Shown here one piece after another: positions 13,183-24,499 of a DNA stretch of 64,000 nt. The first letter of the stretch is position 1. Each line of letters starts with the position of its first letter. The position numbers and the translations under genes were made by a program. Below the pieces are notes generated by a model. That model was not told the DNA's origin, ran no database searches, and worked only from the letters and a program-made list of their open reading frames with translations. This DNA is from Tetracentron sinense (lineage: Eukaryota; Streptophyta; Magnoliopsida; Trochodendrales; Trochodendraceae): positions 44,892,875 to 44,956,874 of the forward strand of contig CM026561.1 of the NCBI GenBank assembly GCA_015143295.1, in the 5' to 3' direction.

Positions 13183-16100
13183 CTGTGTTCTCTTCTTTTG
13201 TTTGATTTCACGTTTCAGTCTACGTCACGTTGTCAAATGACAATCGAAGAGATCTTGTCATTCAAGAATCACAGTAAATATGCTGAGAATATATATATTT
13301 TTTTGATAGATAACGAGAAAACAAAAGAAGGAAAAACAAACGATGCAAGAAACATCGCCGAAAGATAACCAAAAAAAAAGTCAAGCTAAGATACTTGACC
13401 AGCTATACAGAAAATTAGTCCAATGGACCTTCTCAAAATCAGCAAGAACAGACGACCAAGAGTATAACAGCCACCCAATTTTAAGAATGACTCCGGGGAA
13501 GCATTGTCAAATTCTCTTTCCTCAAAGTTGTCCCTACTAAACCGTGGACCCCACCGAACCTCACCATTATGGACCACATATCAATCCTGCACCTCCACCT
13601 CTCTCCTCAACACCAATCAAGGGAAGCATTGTGAAGGGAATATGGTACTCATAGGGAAGCACTGTGTTCTAATTTAATATGGTATACTTCAACACTGCAG
13701 AATCAGCGGCGTAAATGATTATTTTGGTTTGTGATAGGAAAAGAAGACAGTTTGTTAACTGATTTGCCTGGTTCGTCCGCCTTCCCTCTCTGGGACCCTC
13801 TGACTTACACTGGCGGATATCAAGACCCCATATCCTTTTTTTCCCAGTCAAGAACACATGCTTCCACTTGCACCTGCGCTAATTGTGATAGAAAAAGAAA
13901 ACTTTCATTTGGGTGTGTGTTTGTAAAAATTGATACCTAGATATATAGAAAATACATGATCTACTTTTCTTTCCTTTTTCCTTTTGAGGAAAGGTATGAA
14001 AGGGTGGCGTTTTGTACCAATAAACTATAGGAAAGTTCCAACAAAGCGTCACCAGTCTGAGAAGCCATCAGGCACTAATTCTCCAAAAGTTATAACGTCT
14101 ACTAGAACTGTCAAGTTTCTTCCAAGGGCGTTTATTTTGGCTCTGATTTGGCTTCAATATTCATGAATGAAACCATCCATTTTTCTTCTGATCCAGCAGA
14201 GCTATATACCACAGTTTCACTTTCATGTACAACGTTTCTGTTGCAATTTTTTTTTTGGGTGAGAGATACGCGGTTAGGCTGCAACCCCGGTTAGTAGGTT
14301 AGTATCTGTTCTAAGTCATGGGCGGGTGGAGATGAAAACACACACCCTCTTGGGAATGGAACCCGGATCAATGGAGTGGTGACTAGCACACACTACCGAT
14401 GGGGCAAGTGATGCTTCCCTGTTGCAAACTTGAATCTGTGCCCTTCTGGCTAATAATTTATATCAGATGGAGGAATTTCTCAATACATGAAAAGGTCATG
14501 TATGATCTATAGCCAAAGATGCAGCAACATCGTTCGTCTCTTATACAAGTCCACAAGAATTACATGCATCTGATCTATCCAAAACCTTGTTGAGAATACA
14601 AAGCAAGTCCACTAAACCGTCCACAATTTGGATCCATTACAAGGGTTACCAGAAAGCTGTTACCCATACATGTCAAGGACACATGGCTACTGCATTTTGC
14701 CCTTTATATGAAGTGTGAAACATGAGTACAGTTTCGACTTAAAGTGTCCGATTCGTCACAATTGTCATTGCCATTGAAGCATTTTCTCAACTATTTGAGT
14801 CTGGATTCCCAATCCATACTAACAGGGCAATATCCATTGATGCATGTCTTCAGATCATTTCTTACTACCTCTATCCATGTGCCTTTTGGCTTTCTCCTCA
14901 TTTCACACCACTGAACCAACACCAGTGTACTCCTCACTGGTGTCATCAAGGCCTTTATTGCACATGATCAAACCATCTCAAGCAACTATTATGTACTTTA
15001 TCCCTAATTGGAACTACACCTAGGTTCCATGGACACACTTGTTCAAATCCAAGTTGCCCCCACACTTAATGGTTTGAGCCTTGCAGGGAAAGTTCTTCCT
15101 TACCAGCTCAGCATTGTCATCTTCAACTCTCAATCAAAGCACCTCAAGTGCCCCACATTGTTGATACAATTCGATCTTTCAATAAATAAAGCTCATGATG
15201 GTACCTGCCGCTTGCTAGATGTTTCTTCCACATCAAACGCTCCAATTTATATTACCTTTTTGTTTACATATCGGTCATCATTTCATGTAGGAAGTTTTCG
15301 GTTCCAGCAGTTTGGCTGCAGAAGTGTTGGGAAAAACTATATTGTGGGCCCGCGGCTCCAAATCCCTTCAATGTCTACTAGAGAAATTCTTAATGCAAAA
15401 CAGAGACCCAAAAGGCTTTAAAACAAGAAATATGTTAAATAACAATAAATGGTGTGAGTTTAACAAATAAATAGATGAAAACAAATGATGTCTTAGTTAA
15501 TGGTTAAAACATATGAGGTGTATACCTCATACATATGGCAAGCCTCAAGAGATGCCCCTTTTGATAGCCGCACACTTTGAGACGTGAGGCTGAGAGGATT
15601 TGAGCCTCTAAGGTTGAGCCTCAAGGCATTCTCCTTGAGCTTCACCTCGAGGCATAAGACTCAAGGCAAATTTGACAAGTTATCTATATGATACAATAAT
15701 ACCTTGGTTTTCCAATAGCATTATCTCTTTTTGGTGTCCCAAAATGTTAAGAAACCTGTATGAGATTTTGTCCTCTGTTCTTACTTCTTAGGATAGTTCA
15801 AAATAAGTGGAGGAACACCGGTGCTTCCATCTCTTCAGTACTCCCTTTAAGAATAGTAACCAGAGTTGTTCAATTCATAGATTCCTATGGTATTCTTTAC
15901 ACTAGATATGCAGAGTATTGATTAGCAGGTAACGGACCAAACAACAAGCACCCATCACTAAATCGGATACTTATCCCCAAAAATAGTGTCAAAGCTTATT
16001 TTATACTTTGACCAGGGAGGAAATTCAGGATATTTTGTTGTAGTTTTGTTGGTCCTTGGGGGGAGGTATTAGTTGTTTGTTTGGCCACGGCTGAGTTTAC

Positions 16101-19100
16101 TTATTTGTAAACTTGGTGGTCTTTTGTTTATTTCTTGTGTTTTTCCTATTTCTTCTTAATAAAATGAGCTATTGATAAAAAAGAAGAAGCTTATTTTACA
16201 CTCCCAGTCAGAGAAATCGAAAGCAAAAGATATCAGTTAGTTTCAAAAGAAATTTGGGAGAGAAAAGATACGTTTATTATGCTTCCAATCCAATATATAT
16301 ACACAGAGTTCCTAACTAAATAAGGATAGAACAAAAATAGAAAACTAATTAAGGGCTAAAGAAACTGCTAAAAATACTCTTAATTCCAACACTCCCCCTC
16401 AAACTGAGGCGAATATATTGACGAGCCCAAGCTTGACAAGAGAAGATTGCAGTAACGAGGGTCCAACAGACTTGGTGAACATATCGGTAGTTTGATCGGA
16501 TGAGGGAACAAAGCTTGGAGAAATGACACCTGAATGAACTTTTTTCCAAATGAAGTGAATATCAACTTCTATATGTTTTGTCCTCTCATGAAGTACAGAG
16601 TCAGAGGATAACATAATGGTAGACTTATTATCATATAACAAAGAAGATGAATCCATCACTAAGAAGCCAAGCTCAGTCATAAGGGAACGTAGCCAGAGAA
16701 GCTCACACGTGCTCGGAGCCATGGCACAATATTCAGCCTTAGCAAAAGATCGAGAAACAACCGCTTGTTTCTTACTTTTCCAGGATATGAGATGACTATC
16801 ACGGAAAGTACATATGCCAGAAGTAGAGCGCCTATCACTCTTAGACTCTACATAATCAGCATCTGTAAAACTGGAGAGACCTGACTGTGCTCCCGTCATA
16901 TAAAAAAGCCCAAGACTAGGACAAGTCTTAAGGTACCGGAGAATATGATAAATTGCATCCAGATGAGAGGTATGTGGAGAGTGCATAAATTAACTCACAA
17001 CACTAATAGCAAAAGTGAGATCCGGTCTTGTGTTCATCAAGTAAATAAGACGACTCACAAGACGCTGATAAACGGACGGATCCAATAGTAACTCCCCCGA
17101 TTCTGTTGACAATTTAAGGTTTGGATCCATAGGAGTATAAGCAGGCCTACACCCAAGGATACCTGTATCCTGAAGAAGGTCAAGAACATACTTCCGCTGA
17201 GATAGGGATATGCCACGGCGAGATCTAGCAACCTCAATGCCAAGGAAATACCGCAGAGGACCCAAGTCCTTAATGTCAAAGGACACCCCGAGATCACACT
17301 TCACCTTAGCAATATCGGGTGCATCATCTCCAGTAATAATGATATCATCTACGTAAACTGAGATGATAATACACCATCCATCTGACTGTCAATGAATAAA
17401 GCATGTATGATCAAAGTGCACCTAACAGACCCTATATGCAGAACTACATCACTGAAGCGACTAAACCATGCTCGAGGAGACTGCTTAAGCCCATAAAGGG
17501 ATTTTCGGAGACAACAAACTTTCCCTAAATACTCCCCCTGAGCCCGAAAACCCGGTGACGGATCCATGTAGATAGTCTCCGAAAGATCACTATTAAGAAA
17601 AGCATTCTTGACATCCAGTTGATGAAGAGGCCAAGAATAGGAAGCAACAAGTGAGACAAGAAGACGGACCGTAGTCAACTTAGCCACAAGAGCAAAGGTA
17701 GCACCAAAGTCTTTACCCGAAACCTGAGTGAATGCTTTAGCAACAAGGCGAGCCTTATACCTCTCAACAATACCGTCTGCAAAATGCTTCACACTGAAGA
17801 CCCACTTACAGCCAATTGTACGCTCACCAGTGGGCAAATCAACAAGGTCCCATGTCTGATTTTGTTGAAGAGCATCCATTTTTGCTTTCATGGTAGCCAC
17901 CCACTAAGGCTCTTGGAGAGCCTCAGAGATTGAGCGAGGAACAGACATTGAATCAATCTGGGCAAGAAAAGACTGATAGGAAGCTGAAAGACTCTGATAA
18001 GAGATAAACTTGGCAATAGGATGATCAATATTACAAGAAAAACTCAAACGGGTGGGAGGATGACGATCATGAGGAGATGCAATATCAGAAGCTAAGGGAA
18101 GAGGTGAAGTACCTGAGTCCAGAGAAGAGTCTGGCGGAGGAACATGAGAGCGCGGGCGGTGAGGAATATTAGAGCGCGGACAGCGAGGAGCATAAGGGAA
18201 GGGATCAGTAGTGATTACCGAAGGAAGGGACCTGCTAGTGAGTGAAGGAGAGGACATCGGAGGAGGCTCAAGAATGGGTGCAGGACGAGGAAGCAAGGGA
18301 CTATCCTTCGGAGGAGTCTCTCCAACTGGTCCCGACAAGGAAGGAGTACCTGAAAAGAAAGGAACAGTTTCCAAAAAAGTAACATCCAATGAGTGATAAA
18401 TGCGACAAGTAACCGGATCATAACAACGATACCCCTTAGACATGCTAGAATACCCCAAGACGATACACTGAATGGCCTTATCATCGAGTTTGGTATGAGA
18501 AGGATTACGGTTCTGAACAAAGCATGTACACCCGAACACACGAGGTATGATAGGAAAAAGGGTGCTATCAGGCTGAAGGACATGCATAGGGGCCCTGCCT
18601 TGCAGGATCCAACTGGAAGTGTGATTTATAAGATATGTGGCAGTAAGGACAGCCATATGCCAGAAATATTTGGGTACTCCCATACCACATAAGAGACACC
18701 GAACAACATACATAATGTGACGGATTTTACGCTCCGCCACACCATTCTGCTCAGGAGTGTAAGGATAGGTAAGCTGCTGAAGAATACCATTTTTGTTCAG
18801 TTCACTCCGAAATTCATTTGTGATATATTTTCGACCATTATCGGACCGAATATTCCGTACAACAGTATTATATTGGGTTTTGATCATTTGCAGAAAATTA
18901 ATAAAGTGGAAAAACACCTCAGATTTTTTCTTCATAAGATAGACCCAAGTGCAACGAGTGTAATCATCTATGAAAGTGACATAATAACGATGTTGAGATA
19001 AGACAGTCACTGGAGAAGGACCCCACACATCAGAGTGTATAAGATCAAAGGCACTAGGTGCACGGTGCATGCGAGGGATATAAGTAGTGCGAGTATGTTC

Positions 19101-22100
19101 TGACAATTCACACACCACACATTTAAACTTAAAGTTCTTGTATGCTTTATTGAAAGGTGGAAAAAGCCAACATAGATACTGAAAGTTTGCATGTCCTAAA
19201 CGAGTATGCCACAAATCAAGAGTCTGAATAGAAAAAACAGAAGAGTCAAAAACAGGAAGAACAGATGCCTAAAGACTAAAGGAAGACACTTTGGAAGATG
19301 GAGGATCTCCAAAGTAGTAGAGTCCATCGCGCTCATATCCCTTGCCAAAAATCTTCTTCGAAGTCAAGTCCTGCAAAAGACAACGATTGGGTATGAAAAT
19401 AGCAACACAATGAAGGTTTTTCGCAAGCAGACTAATTAAGAGAAGATTATAAGCAAAGTTAGGAACATAGAAAACAGAGGGAAGAGTGATGTTTGAGGAT
19501 AAATGTGCATCACCCTGACTACTAACTTTGATAGAGGACCCATCGGCAATACGAACGGACTAAGTAACAAGAGTAATTGGAGATGATAAAATGTACAACT
19601 CACTAGTCATGTGATTATTGGCTCCTGAATTCAGAATCCAAGTGGGATTGCTTGACTTAACATGAAGAGCAGTAGGTATACTTGTAGCAAGAGTAGCCGT
19701 GGGACTGGCAGACGAGATGGTCGCCGAAGAAGCAGGACCCAAGCCTAAGTGTGACTGAAGCTGAGCAATTTGTGACTGAAGCCGACTATAATCTGAAATA
19801 GATGGAGCAGGTGCTACCTCAGCAATGACGCCTGTACGGGGAACCCATTTCCCTCGATCTTTGTTCCTCTGGTCCCGGTTCTGAGAATAACACTGCTTCA
19901 ACTCAGGATGAAGATCAAAACAACGATCAATGACATGACCAGGCTTGCGGCAATGCTGATAATAAGGGCGGTTACCCATCAGACTAGAGCTTGAAAGAGT
20001 AGCAAAGGCCATCTGATAAGTGCTTAATTTTGCTTAATTATCTTCATTTAAATAAGCATTATCATACTTCTTTGGTTTATATCTTCATTTTTACACGTAA
20101 AGTGGTGTATTCTCTTCTCACCATTGCGTTGTCCTCTTTCTCTTAATTTTCATGATATATTTGCATGTATTCATACATGTCTTGGAAGGCCGCATGCAAA
20201 ATATTTTTAAGAGAGACTTATTACGTGTATTTATTTTTTGTAGGAATCCTAACCCCTGACTACTCTCGGGATTCAAGAAGTCCAAAGTTTTAAATAACTC
20301 ATGTTCAACTCAAAGATCTAAAGGAGCTAGAGCCCAAAGAGCAAAGCCCAAACCAAAAGTCCAAGAAATCAAGTCTCAAGTCAAAGAGTCAAAGCCCAAG
20401 AGCAAAACCCAAGACCAAGTATAGAAAGATTCTACAACATGGCTGGAGAATCTTAGGAAGATATGGATTAATATGATTTTGGCATAAAAATGGTGGAACT
20501 CTCTTGAATTAGAAAGACGAAGTGTGCTATATTGATGTTTCTATTTCAGAAAAAAAAAAAAAAAAAAAGCCTAGTTTGGTCACAAGAACTCTTTATTTTT
20601 GGTGGATTTTGGAATTCAAGCAAGGAGCTTAATGGAGGCCAACTAAATCTACAAGAAAAGCAAGAAATTTCGTGGATGGCTAGAGGAGTGCTATTATTTA
20701 GCAACCAATCCCAAATAAAGAATGAAGATTTCCCTGATTTCCGCCTAATCTGGACAGTACTTACTAATTTGGACATAACTTTTGACTCAAAATTCGGATT
20801 AAGGCAAGGTTTGATGTTTTGGAAAGAAGACTTAAAGGGGAACAAAATTGTATTTCACGAAGATCTCCTAATTCGGATGTTTAAGGGGTCAAAACATGTC
20901 GTCAAGTGGAGGGAAGTGCAATTTTGGTTGGAATTTTGGAATTAGAAGTTTCTCTTTTGTTTTTCTTTCCCTTCTCTTCTTCCCTTTAGTCTATATAAAC
21001 TTAAAGTGAGAGACTTTTGGGGCTCTCTGATCTTTTCTCATTCTCTTTTCTCTCTTCTTCTTTTAGGTTTTTTTGAGTTATTTTATTGTAGTGTTTGGAA
21101 CACCATTAAGGAGGATGACAACTCCAATCATGATGGGCTAAACACCTTTCTAAGGTTAGAGATTTGAAACCTTTTTCCGATTTATGTGGATGATGTGGAT
21201 GGTTTAATAATTAATTTTAATTGAATAGTTCTTATTTTGGTTAATTGTTCTTCTCTATATGCTCTTTGATTTCATATGATCTATTGATATATGGAATGCT
21301 TGGATCCCCTGTGAGTTAGATACAGAGTACTCTTCAAAATTCTCTAATTATTCAATTGAATTTAATGGTCAGTGGTTTTATTGTATAATTTTACATCTAG
21401 ATTAAATCTTTATTTAATTCTAGATGTGTTTTCATCCAAATCTAAGCATAAGGAGGGATAGGTGGATTTTCCTGAAACCTTAGACCTCTTTTTCATTGCT
21501 TTACAGTTATTAGTGATTTTTGCTCCATTCTCATTGAGTGGAAAACCGATTTTAAATTTCTATTCTCTTTAGATTTCGTTTCCTTAATTTTTGTTGCACA
21601 ATAGTCAATCCCTGTGGATTGGACCCTGTGCTCACCAGATACATCAACTGTGTCACTTGTGCACTTGCAAGTATATTATTTTTACTCTTGATTTTATGTC
21701 CATTAATTTGGATTAAATTAAGTTGTAACACCATCTGATCAGGAACCAGTGGAGACAACTCAGTTGACGGAGTCGGTGGAAGAAGATGGCGCCGGCGTTC
21801 ATCTCCATCCACAGTAGCAAATGCCTCATAAAGAAAAGGCATAGGAGAGGTGTTTAAAATTTGAGCCCGAAGAGCCTCAAACTCAGATTTCAAACCCATT
21901 AGAAATTGGTACGTATGCCTACTATCAAGATGTTTGGACTCAACAGCAGCATCAGTAGGGAAGTCACTAAGGGGCACATACTGAGCCAACTCCTCTCATC
22001 TAGTCTGGAGGTAGCCAAAAAAGTCCGCAACTGAGAGTCCCAAGGTAGCCTGGGAGGCATGAGAGATATCCCAATAGAGCTCGAAGATCCGAGAGTCACA

Positions 22101-22354
22101 GTATGCATGTGCATACATCTTAGTCAAGGCACTCCACAGACCATGGACAGTATCGTGATACATGAAAATGTTGTAGATCCTATCTTCCATTGAGTTGAAC
22201 ATCCAACCCAGAATAATACAGTTGTCCATGTCCCACTGTTCAACCTTGGGATCAGATACAGTCGGCCTAGGCTCCTTTCCAAGAATCCACTCAGTCTTGC
22301 GTTTTCTACCAAGATAAAAGGCGGAAGGAGCGAGACCGAGCATAAAAATTCTGT

Positions 22355-22386
<32 letters not shown>

Positions 22387-23562
22387 CAGTGTGGATTGAG
22401 TGATAGAGATATCTGTCTGAGGAACCAAGAAAGTTAGAGAGGCAGCAGGGGGCAACTTCTTTTTCAGGTTCATTCATGATGCAAGTAGTCCAACAATACA
22501 AAAAATGACAGACAAATAACAAAGGCCGGATAACGATCGGCAACAATAGAACCACAACTGGGAAAAAACGGCTGAATAGATAGGGGTAACCGGACACTCT
22601 GCTACCCAACCAATAGACGAAGAGCTTGGGAGGGCTCTAACACATCACAGACAGGCCGAGAAGGCCAAAGGTGGCAGCACAGAGGCTGCGCAAGGGACCG
22701 GAAGGCTGCTGGTGGCCTGTGGTGGTCAGCTGCCTGTCGTGAGGGTTGTTGGCTGGTGGCCTGGGGCTGTCGGCTGGCTGGTGGTGGTGGTGGTGCTGCT
22801 GCTGCTGTGGTGTGGTGGTGGTTGGCGGCTAGGGTTTTGTCTTTTGGGCTGGCTTTGATACCAAAAAGAAATTTGGGAGAGAAAAGATACATGTATTATG
22901 CTTCCAATCCAATATATATATACAGAGTTCCTAACTAAATAAGGATAGAACAAAAATTGAAAACTAATTAAGGGCTAAAGAGACTGCTAAAACTACTCTT
23001 AACTCCAACCGTTTCAATACGCTAAAACATAAAGATAAGAAGCAAAAATTAGATGATGTTTTATCATATTACTAGTAGTATGATATCGGGAAAAAAATAA
23101 CAGATCAAGGAATATTTTCTACTCACAATCCTGTGGCAGTAGACCCTTTTCATGAACAACACCTCCTGTCAATGATAAAACACAAAGGAGGGATTTCTTC
23201 TGTTTACCCCAATTGATCTGATCCTTCAAAAGAGGAAAAAAAAAAAAAATCAGAGTGGAGAAAGAGAATCCAACATACCCCAGTTCTGTAGTCTCCTGTT
23301 CTTCAAAGATTTCCACTTGGAGAAGGGGGCTTGATAAATCTAACGAAGAAGGAAGAAACCCAGTCATCAAGTCGTTTAACTTTAACCAGAGAAAGCAACA
23401 TACATACTGTATAATAAAAAAAGTAACCAAATACAGAAGAAGTAAAAATACGTAATCGAGGAGAAGGATCTGTTCCGAATCGGAGATGAAGTTGGGAATG
23501 TAGATCATAGATGGTATAGACCCAACTTTGAATTCTCTTAGATTCTCTTCTTCTTCTTCCAT
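9128..23562 (-). CDS. ALKBH6: ALKBH6-like Fe(II)/2-oxoglutarate dioxygenase (AlkB family)
   Basis: Seven coding exons on the minus strand: 23562-23452, 23339-23279, 23165-23127, 10300-10188, 9867-9633, 9509-9463 and 9301-9128. All introns are GT-AG and the 780 coding bases give 259 residues, close to the plant family length. The iron ligands are visible as His110-x-Asp112 (PHQDGP) in exon 5 and His190 (YLHGI) in exon 6. The 2-oxoglutarate-binding arginines sit in RVSLTCR (Arg241, Arg247) in exon 7. The stretch FPSAINHVLINEYLPDQGIM before the HxD is characteristic of ALKBH6. The family is a nuclear/cytoplasmic nucleic-acid demethylase-like group; Arabidopsis ALKBH6 is reported to bind methylated RNA and affect ABA and stress responses, but its substrate is not settled. 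Intron 3 is 12,826 bp and contains a copia element, so splicing must bridge it. MPCSLLIF has Cys where I recall Arg in the Arabidopsis protein. The gene looks intact. Confidence 0.93.
10060..10172 (+). mobile_element. tRNA-derived SINE-like sequence (candidate)
   Basis: AAGCTCAATGGACAG resembles a tRNA A box, and GGCAGGTTCGAACTTACACC about 35 bp later contains a GGTTCGAA-type B box. An A-rich tail (AAAAAAAGAAAAAATAAG) follows at about 10154-10172. It sits in ALKBH6 intron 4 (9868-10187). The region before the A box does not fold as a clean tRNA, so a SINE head or decayed tRNA copy is more likely than a live tRNA gene. Confidence 0.4.
11388..12136. mobile_element. GATT word-array element candidate in ALKBH6 intron 3
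   Basis: The left part (GGTTGTTAAATCC then repeated CGATTTG/GATTCAAATC words) and the right part (CGATTTTACGATTCG then GATTACGATTTAATCAC) are rough inverted repeats, dense in GATT/AATC words at both ends and plain AT-rich sequence in between. No convincing flanking duplication was found, and its right edge abuts the better-defined element at 12145. Confidence 0.4.
12145..12721. mobile_element. hAT-like non-autonomous element, AAAACG word array
   Basis: The left end is CATAGTCACAAAAAACTGCG and the right end inverted is CATAGTTACAAAGTCGGGG. Flanks are CACTTTGG (12137-12144) and CACCTTGG (12722-12729), 7 of 8 matching. The left third repeats GTTTAAAACG and AAACGAATAATA words. The Ac transposase of maize binds AAACGG subterminal repeats, so this word array may be a binding region. 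It lies in ALKBH6 intron 3. Confidence 0.7.
13152..13183 (+). repeat. (GA)n microsatellite
   Basis: A run of GAGAGA repeats in ALKBH6 intron 3. Nothing else is visible in the surrounding 12722-14240 stretch beyond AT-rich unique sequence. Confidence 0.9.
14250..14420 (-). mobile_element. Possible SINE-like repeat (weak)
   Basis: Read on the minus strand, GATCCGGGTTCCATTCCC is near a tRNA B box (GGTTCGANTCC) and is preceded by CATCGGTAGTGTGTGC, a poor A-box match. A T-run on the plus strand at about 14250 would be an A-tail in this orientation. The match is weak. The remaining sequence to 16239 is unassigned intron, apart from a GCCTCAAGG word cluster at about 15540-15665. Confidence 0.25.
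15540..15670. repeat. GCCTCAAGG word cluster
   Basis: About ten copies of GCCTCAAGG/GAGGCTCAA-like words lie within 130 bp. The same word class (GCCTTGAGGC, GAGGCTCAACC) fills the hAT-like element at 34159, so this is probably a decayed relative lacking its ends. Two ATACCTCATACATATG-like words precede it. Confidence 0.45.
16245..16391 (-). repeat. Copia 3' LTR
   Basis: On the minus strand it begins TGTTGGAATTAAGAG, directly after the purine tract. It ends in TTTCTTTT next to the duplication GTTTC (plus strand). It is very short for an LTR. Confidence 0.92.
16399..16986 (-). pseudogene. Copia RNase H domain
   Basis: The frame contains the copia RNase H hallmarks: YLKTCPSLGLFY, FTDADYVESKSDRRSTSG, ISWKSKKQAVVSRS, AKAEYCAMA, LYDNKSTIML, KHIEVDIHFI and QTTDMFTK. 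It is separated from the RT part by a stop at 16987-16989. It belongs to the element at 16245. Confidence 0.9.
16990..17900 (-). pseudogene. Copia reverse transcriptase (RVT_2), frameshifted
   Basis: The first block (17900-17349) reads TWDLVDLPTGERTIGCKWVF, KARLVAKAFTQ, LHQLDVKNAFLNSDLSETIY and LRKSLYGLKQSPRAWF. A frameshift near 17385 puts the catalytic YVDD and the second block (17304-16990, DLGPLRYFLGIEVARS) in another frame. A TAG stop also separates the start of this domain from the integrase frame, in place of a codon between Pro and Trp. It cannot be translated as one protein. Confidence 0.9.
17904..19214 (-). pseudogene. Copia integrase (GAG-pre-integrase and rve core)
   Basis: This is the longest open piece of the element, 436 codons. 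It starts at the GAG-pre-integrase motif LWHTRLGHANFQYL and includes the CxxC of the zinc-binding part, the core acidic residues in HSDVWGP, FIDDYTR, SDNG and PEQNGVAERK, then a Pro/Ser-rich tail. The core D, D and E positions appear intact, but upstream and downstream frames are broken. Confidence 0.9.
19215..19700 (-). pseudogene. Copia protease region with Asp to Asn change
   Basis: The expected WILDSGA aspartic protease motif reads WILNSGANNHM here, so the catalytic Asp is Asn. Stops follow at about 19559-19561 and again near 19267-19269. Downstream of the first stop the reading continues as DGSSIKV, FYVPNFAYNLL and GKGYERDGLYYF, typical of copia between protease and integrase. Confidence 0.8.
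19702..22370 (-). pseudogene. Copia gag (UBN2-type), split by solo LTR
   Basis: The N-terminal part (22358-21740) contains KVEQWDMDNCIILGWMFNSM, GLWSALTKMYAHA and LSVADFFGYLQTR, then a stop, then FPTDAAVESKHLD, YQFLMGLKSEFEALRAQIL and DGDERRR. The zinc knuckle (YYQHCRKPGHVIDRCFDLHP, a CX2CX4HX4C-like site) lies at about 19960. The 1.72-kb solo LTR lies between them, and the frame agrees on both sides once the insertion and one duplication are discounted. Confidence 0.85.
20014..21730 (+). mobile_element. Solo LTR (probably Ty3/gypsy), 1,717 bp, inside copia gag
   Basis: It starts TGATAAGTGCTTAATTTTGC and ends TTGTAACA, giving TG...CA ends, flanked by CCATC at 20009-20013 and CCATC at 21731-21735. 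It contains a TATA-like CTATATAAAC at about 20991 (plus strand) and, near the end, CAATCCCTGTGGATTGGACC and GTGCACTTGCAAG words typical of gypsy LTRs. No internal coding region is present, so the element was lost by LTR-LTR recombination. Open frames in it (for example 20532-20945) are not genes. Confidence 0.85.
22864..23010 (-). repeat. Copia 5' LTR
   Basis: The same 147 bp as 16245-16391 with about 8 substitutions. Its first base on the minus strand is G where the other copy has T, so the canonical TG start is lost. The primer-binding site begins immediately inside at 22863. Confidence 0.92.
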
Positions 23563-23803
23563 TCTCTAATTTTACAATCTATACTTCAACTGATGCACTA
23601 TACAGTCTGTACTGTACAGATTAAAGAGGAGATTGAAGATTTGGGTAGGGAACTAGGGGGTGCGCCAGGCCCGTGCAGTGGTGCAGCGCATGGGCGACGT
23701 TTGAGAGCCACCATAGCAATGCTCCCATTTTCTTGCCATGTGTCCCCCTTCTAACCTTATTTAACTGCGGTTAAGATTTATCCACCCCTAGGGTCTTGGT
23801 TTT

Positions 23804-24499
23804 GAGAAAACTACCTAAATGACCTTATGGTCTTTCCCGAGTACGTAAGTAACCTTTTGAAAATTCAACTTACATATGAAAATTGTTACAATTGTTGAAA
23901 CTTCATTTGCCCCTAAATCCTGCTGGTTGCCGTATACGCCTCGTTCTCCTTCCTGATCTCGTACAAAGTGTTTAATCCTTTGTAAACTTTGAGAGAATAG
24001 ACCTTCAGGTGTTGTTTATTGTCTTCCTCCATTTCCATATAAATTTCATTTTAGTCAATCGAGCTTCTCTCAAAATTTGGTCAAATAGGGTTCCTGTTTG
24101 ATCTTCTCAAACTGCAACTAGTTTCCAAAATATAAGCAGAAATAAGACCGATTAGCACTGTAAATTATAGTTTGATTTCTCATTTTTCTTTTTCCTTGGC
24201 ATGAAATTATGATTTTTTCTACTTCACGAAGAGGGAAGTGGGGGAATCGAGTCTGCCCCAGTGGTTTATTTTAAGCTTACTTGCTTTTTGATTGGTAACC
24301 TACCTATACATTCTTGATTATGTTTTGAGAATATGAGCAATTTGATTCACTTTTTTACTTTGATTTTTAACCTAGTAATTAGGGGCATATGAGTCCAAAG
24401 AAAATAGAATTTCATGTGGGGTTAAAAAAGTTAAGTTAAATTGTCAAATGTCACATTAGTGCTAGTGAAAGACCATAGGGTCATTTAGGTGGTTTTCCC
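23804..24499. mobile_element. MULE-like MITE, 696 bp, perfect 9-bp duplication
   Basis: The left end is GAGAAAACTACCTAAATGACC, and the right end inverted is GGGAAAACCACCTAAATGACC, continuing to GGTCTTTC for about 33 bp. CTTGGTTTT flanks both sides (23795-23803 and 24500-24508), an exact 9-bp match as Mutator-like elements leave. It has no coding capacity. It sits inside an older repeat related to the 147-bp units at 36395. Confidence 0.8.

Larger units (their letters stand above)
16245..23010 (-). mobile_element. Ty1/copia LTR retrotransposon, decayed, with nested solo LTR
   Basis: Both LTRs are 147 bp (16245-16391 and 22864-23010) and differ at about 8 positions by my count. A 5-bp duplication GTTTC lies at 16240-16244 and 23011-23015. 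On the minus strand the 5' LTR is followed at once by TGGTATCAAAGC, a primer-binding site complementary to initiator methionine tRNA. A purine tract TTTGAGGGGGAG precedes the 3' LTR. The gene order gag, protease, integrase, RT, RNase H defines copia. Subtracting the solo LTR and one duplication leaves 5,044 bp, a full-length copia size. Stops and frameshifts break every domain, so it is dead. It fills much of ALKBH6 intron 3, in the same orientation as the gene. Confidence 0.95.

Noticed and set aside
15008..15421. 137-codon open frame in ALKBH6 intron 3
   Set aside because: Composition is like the surrounding intron, it has no family motif, and it lies inside an intron on the opposite strand.
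17055..17297. Other open frames overlapping the copia pol region (also 18211-18692 and 18717-19001)
   Set aside because: They are shadows of the integrase and RT frames on the same or opposite strand.
20532..20945. 137-codon open frame on the plus strand
   Set aside because: It lies wholly inside the solo LTR, begins in a poly(A/T) tract and has no recognisable motif.
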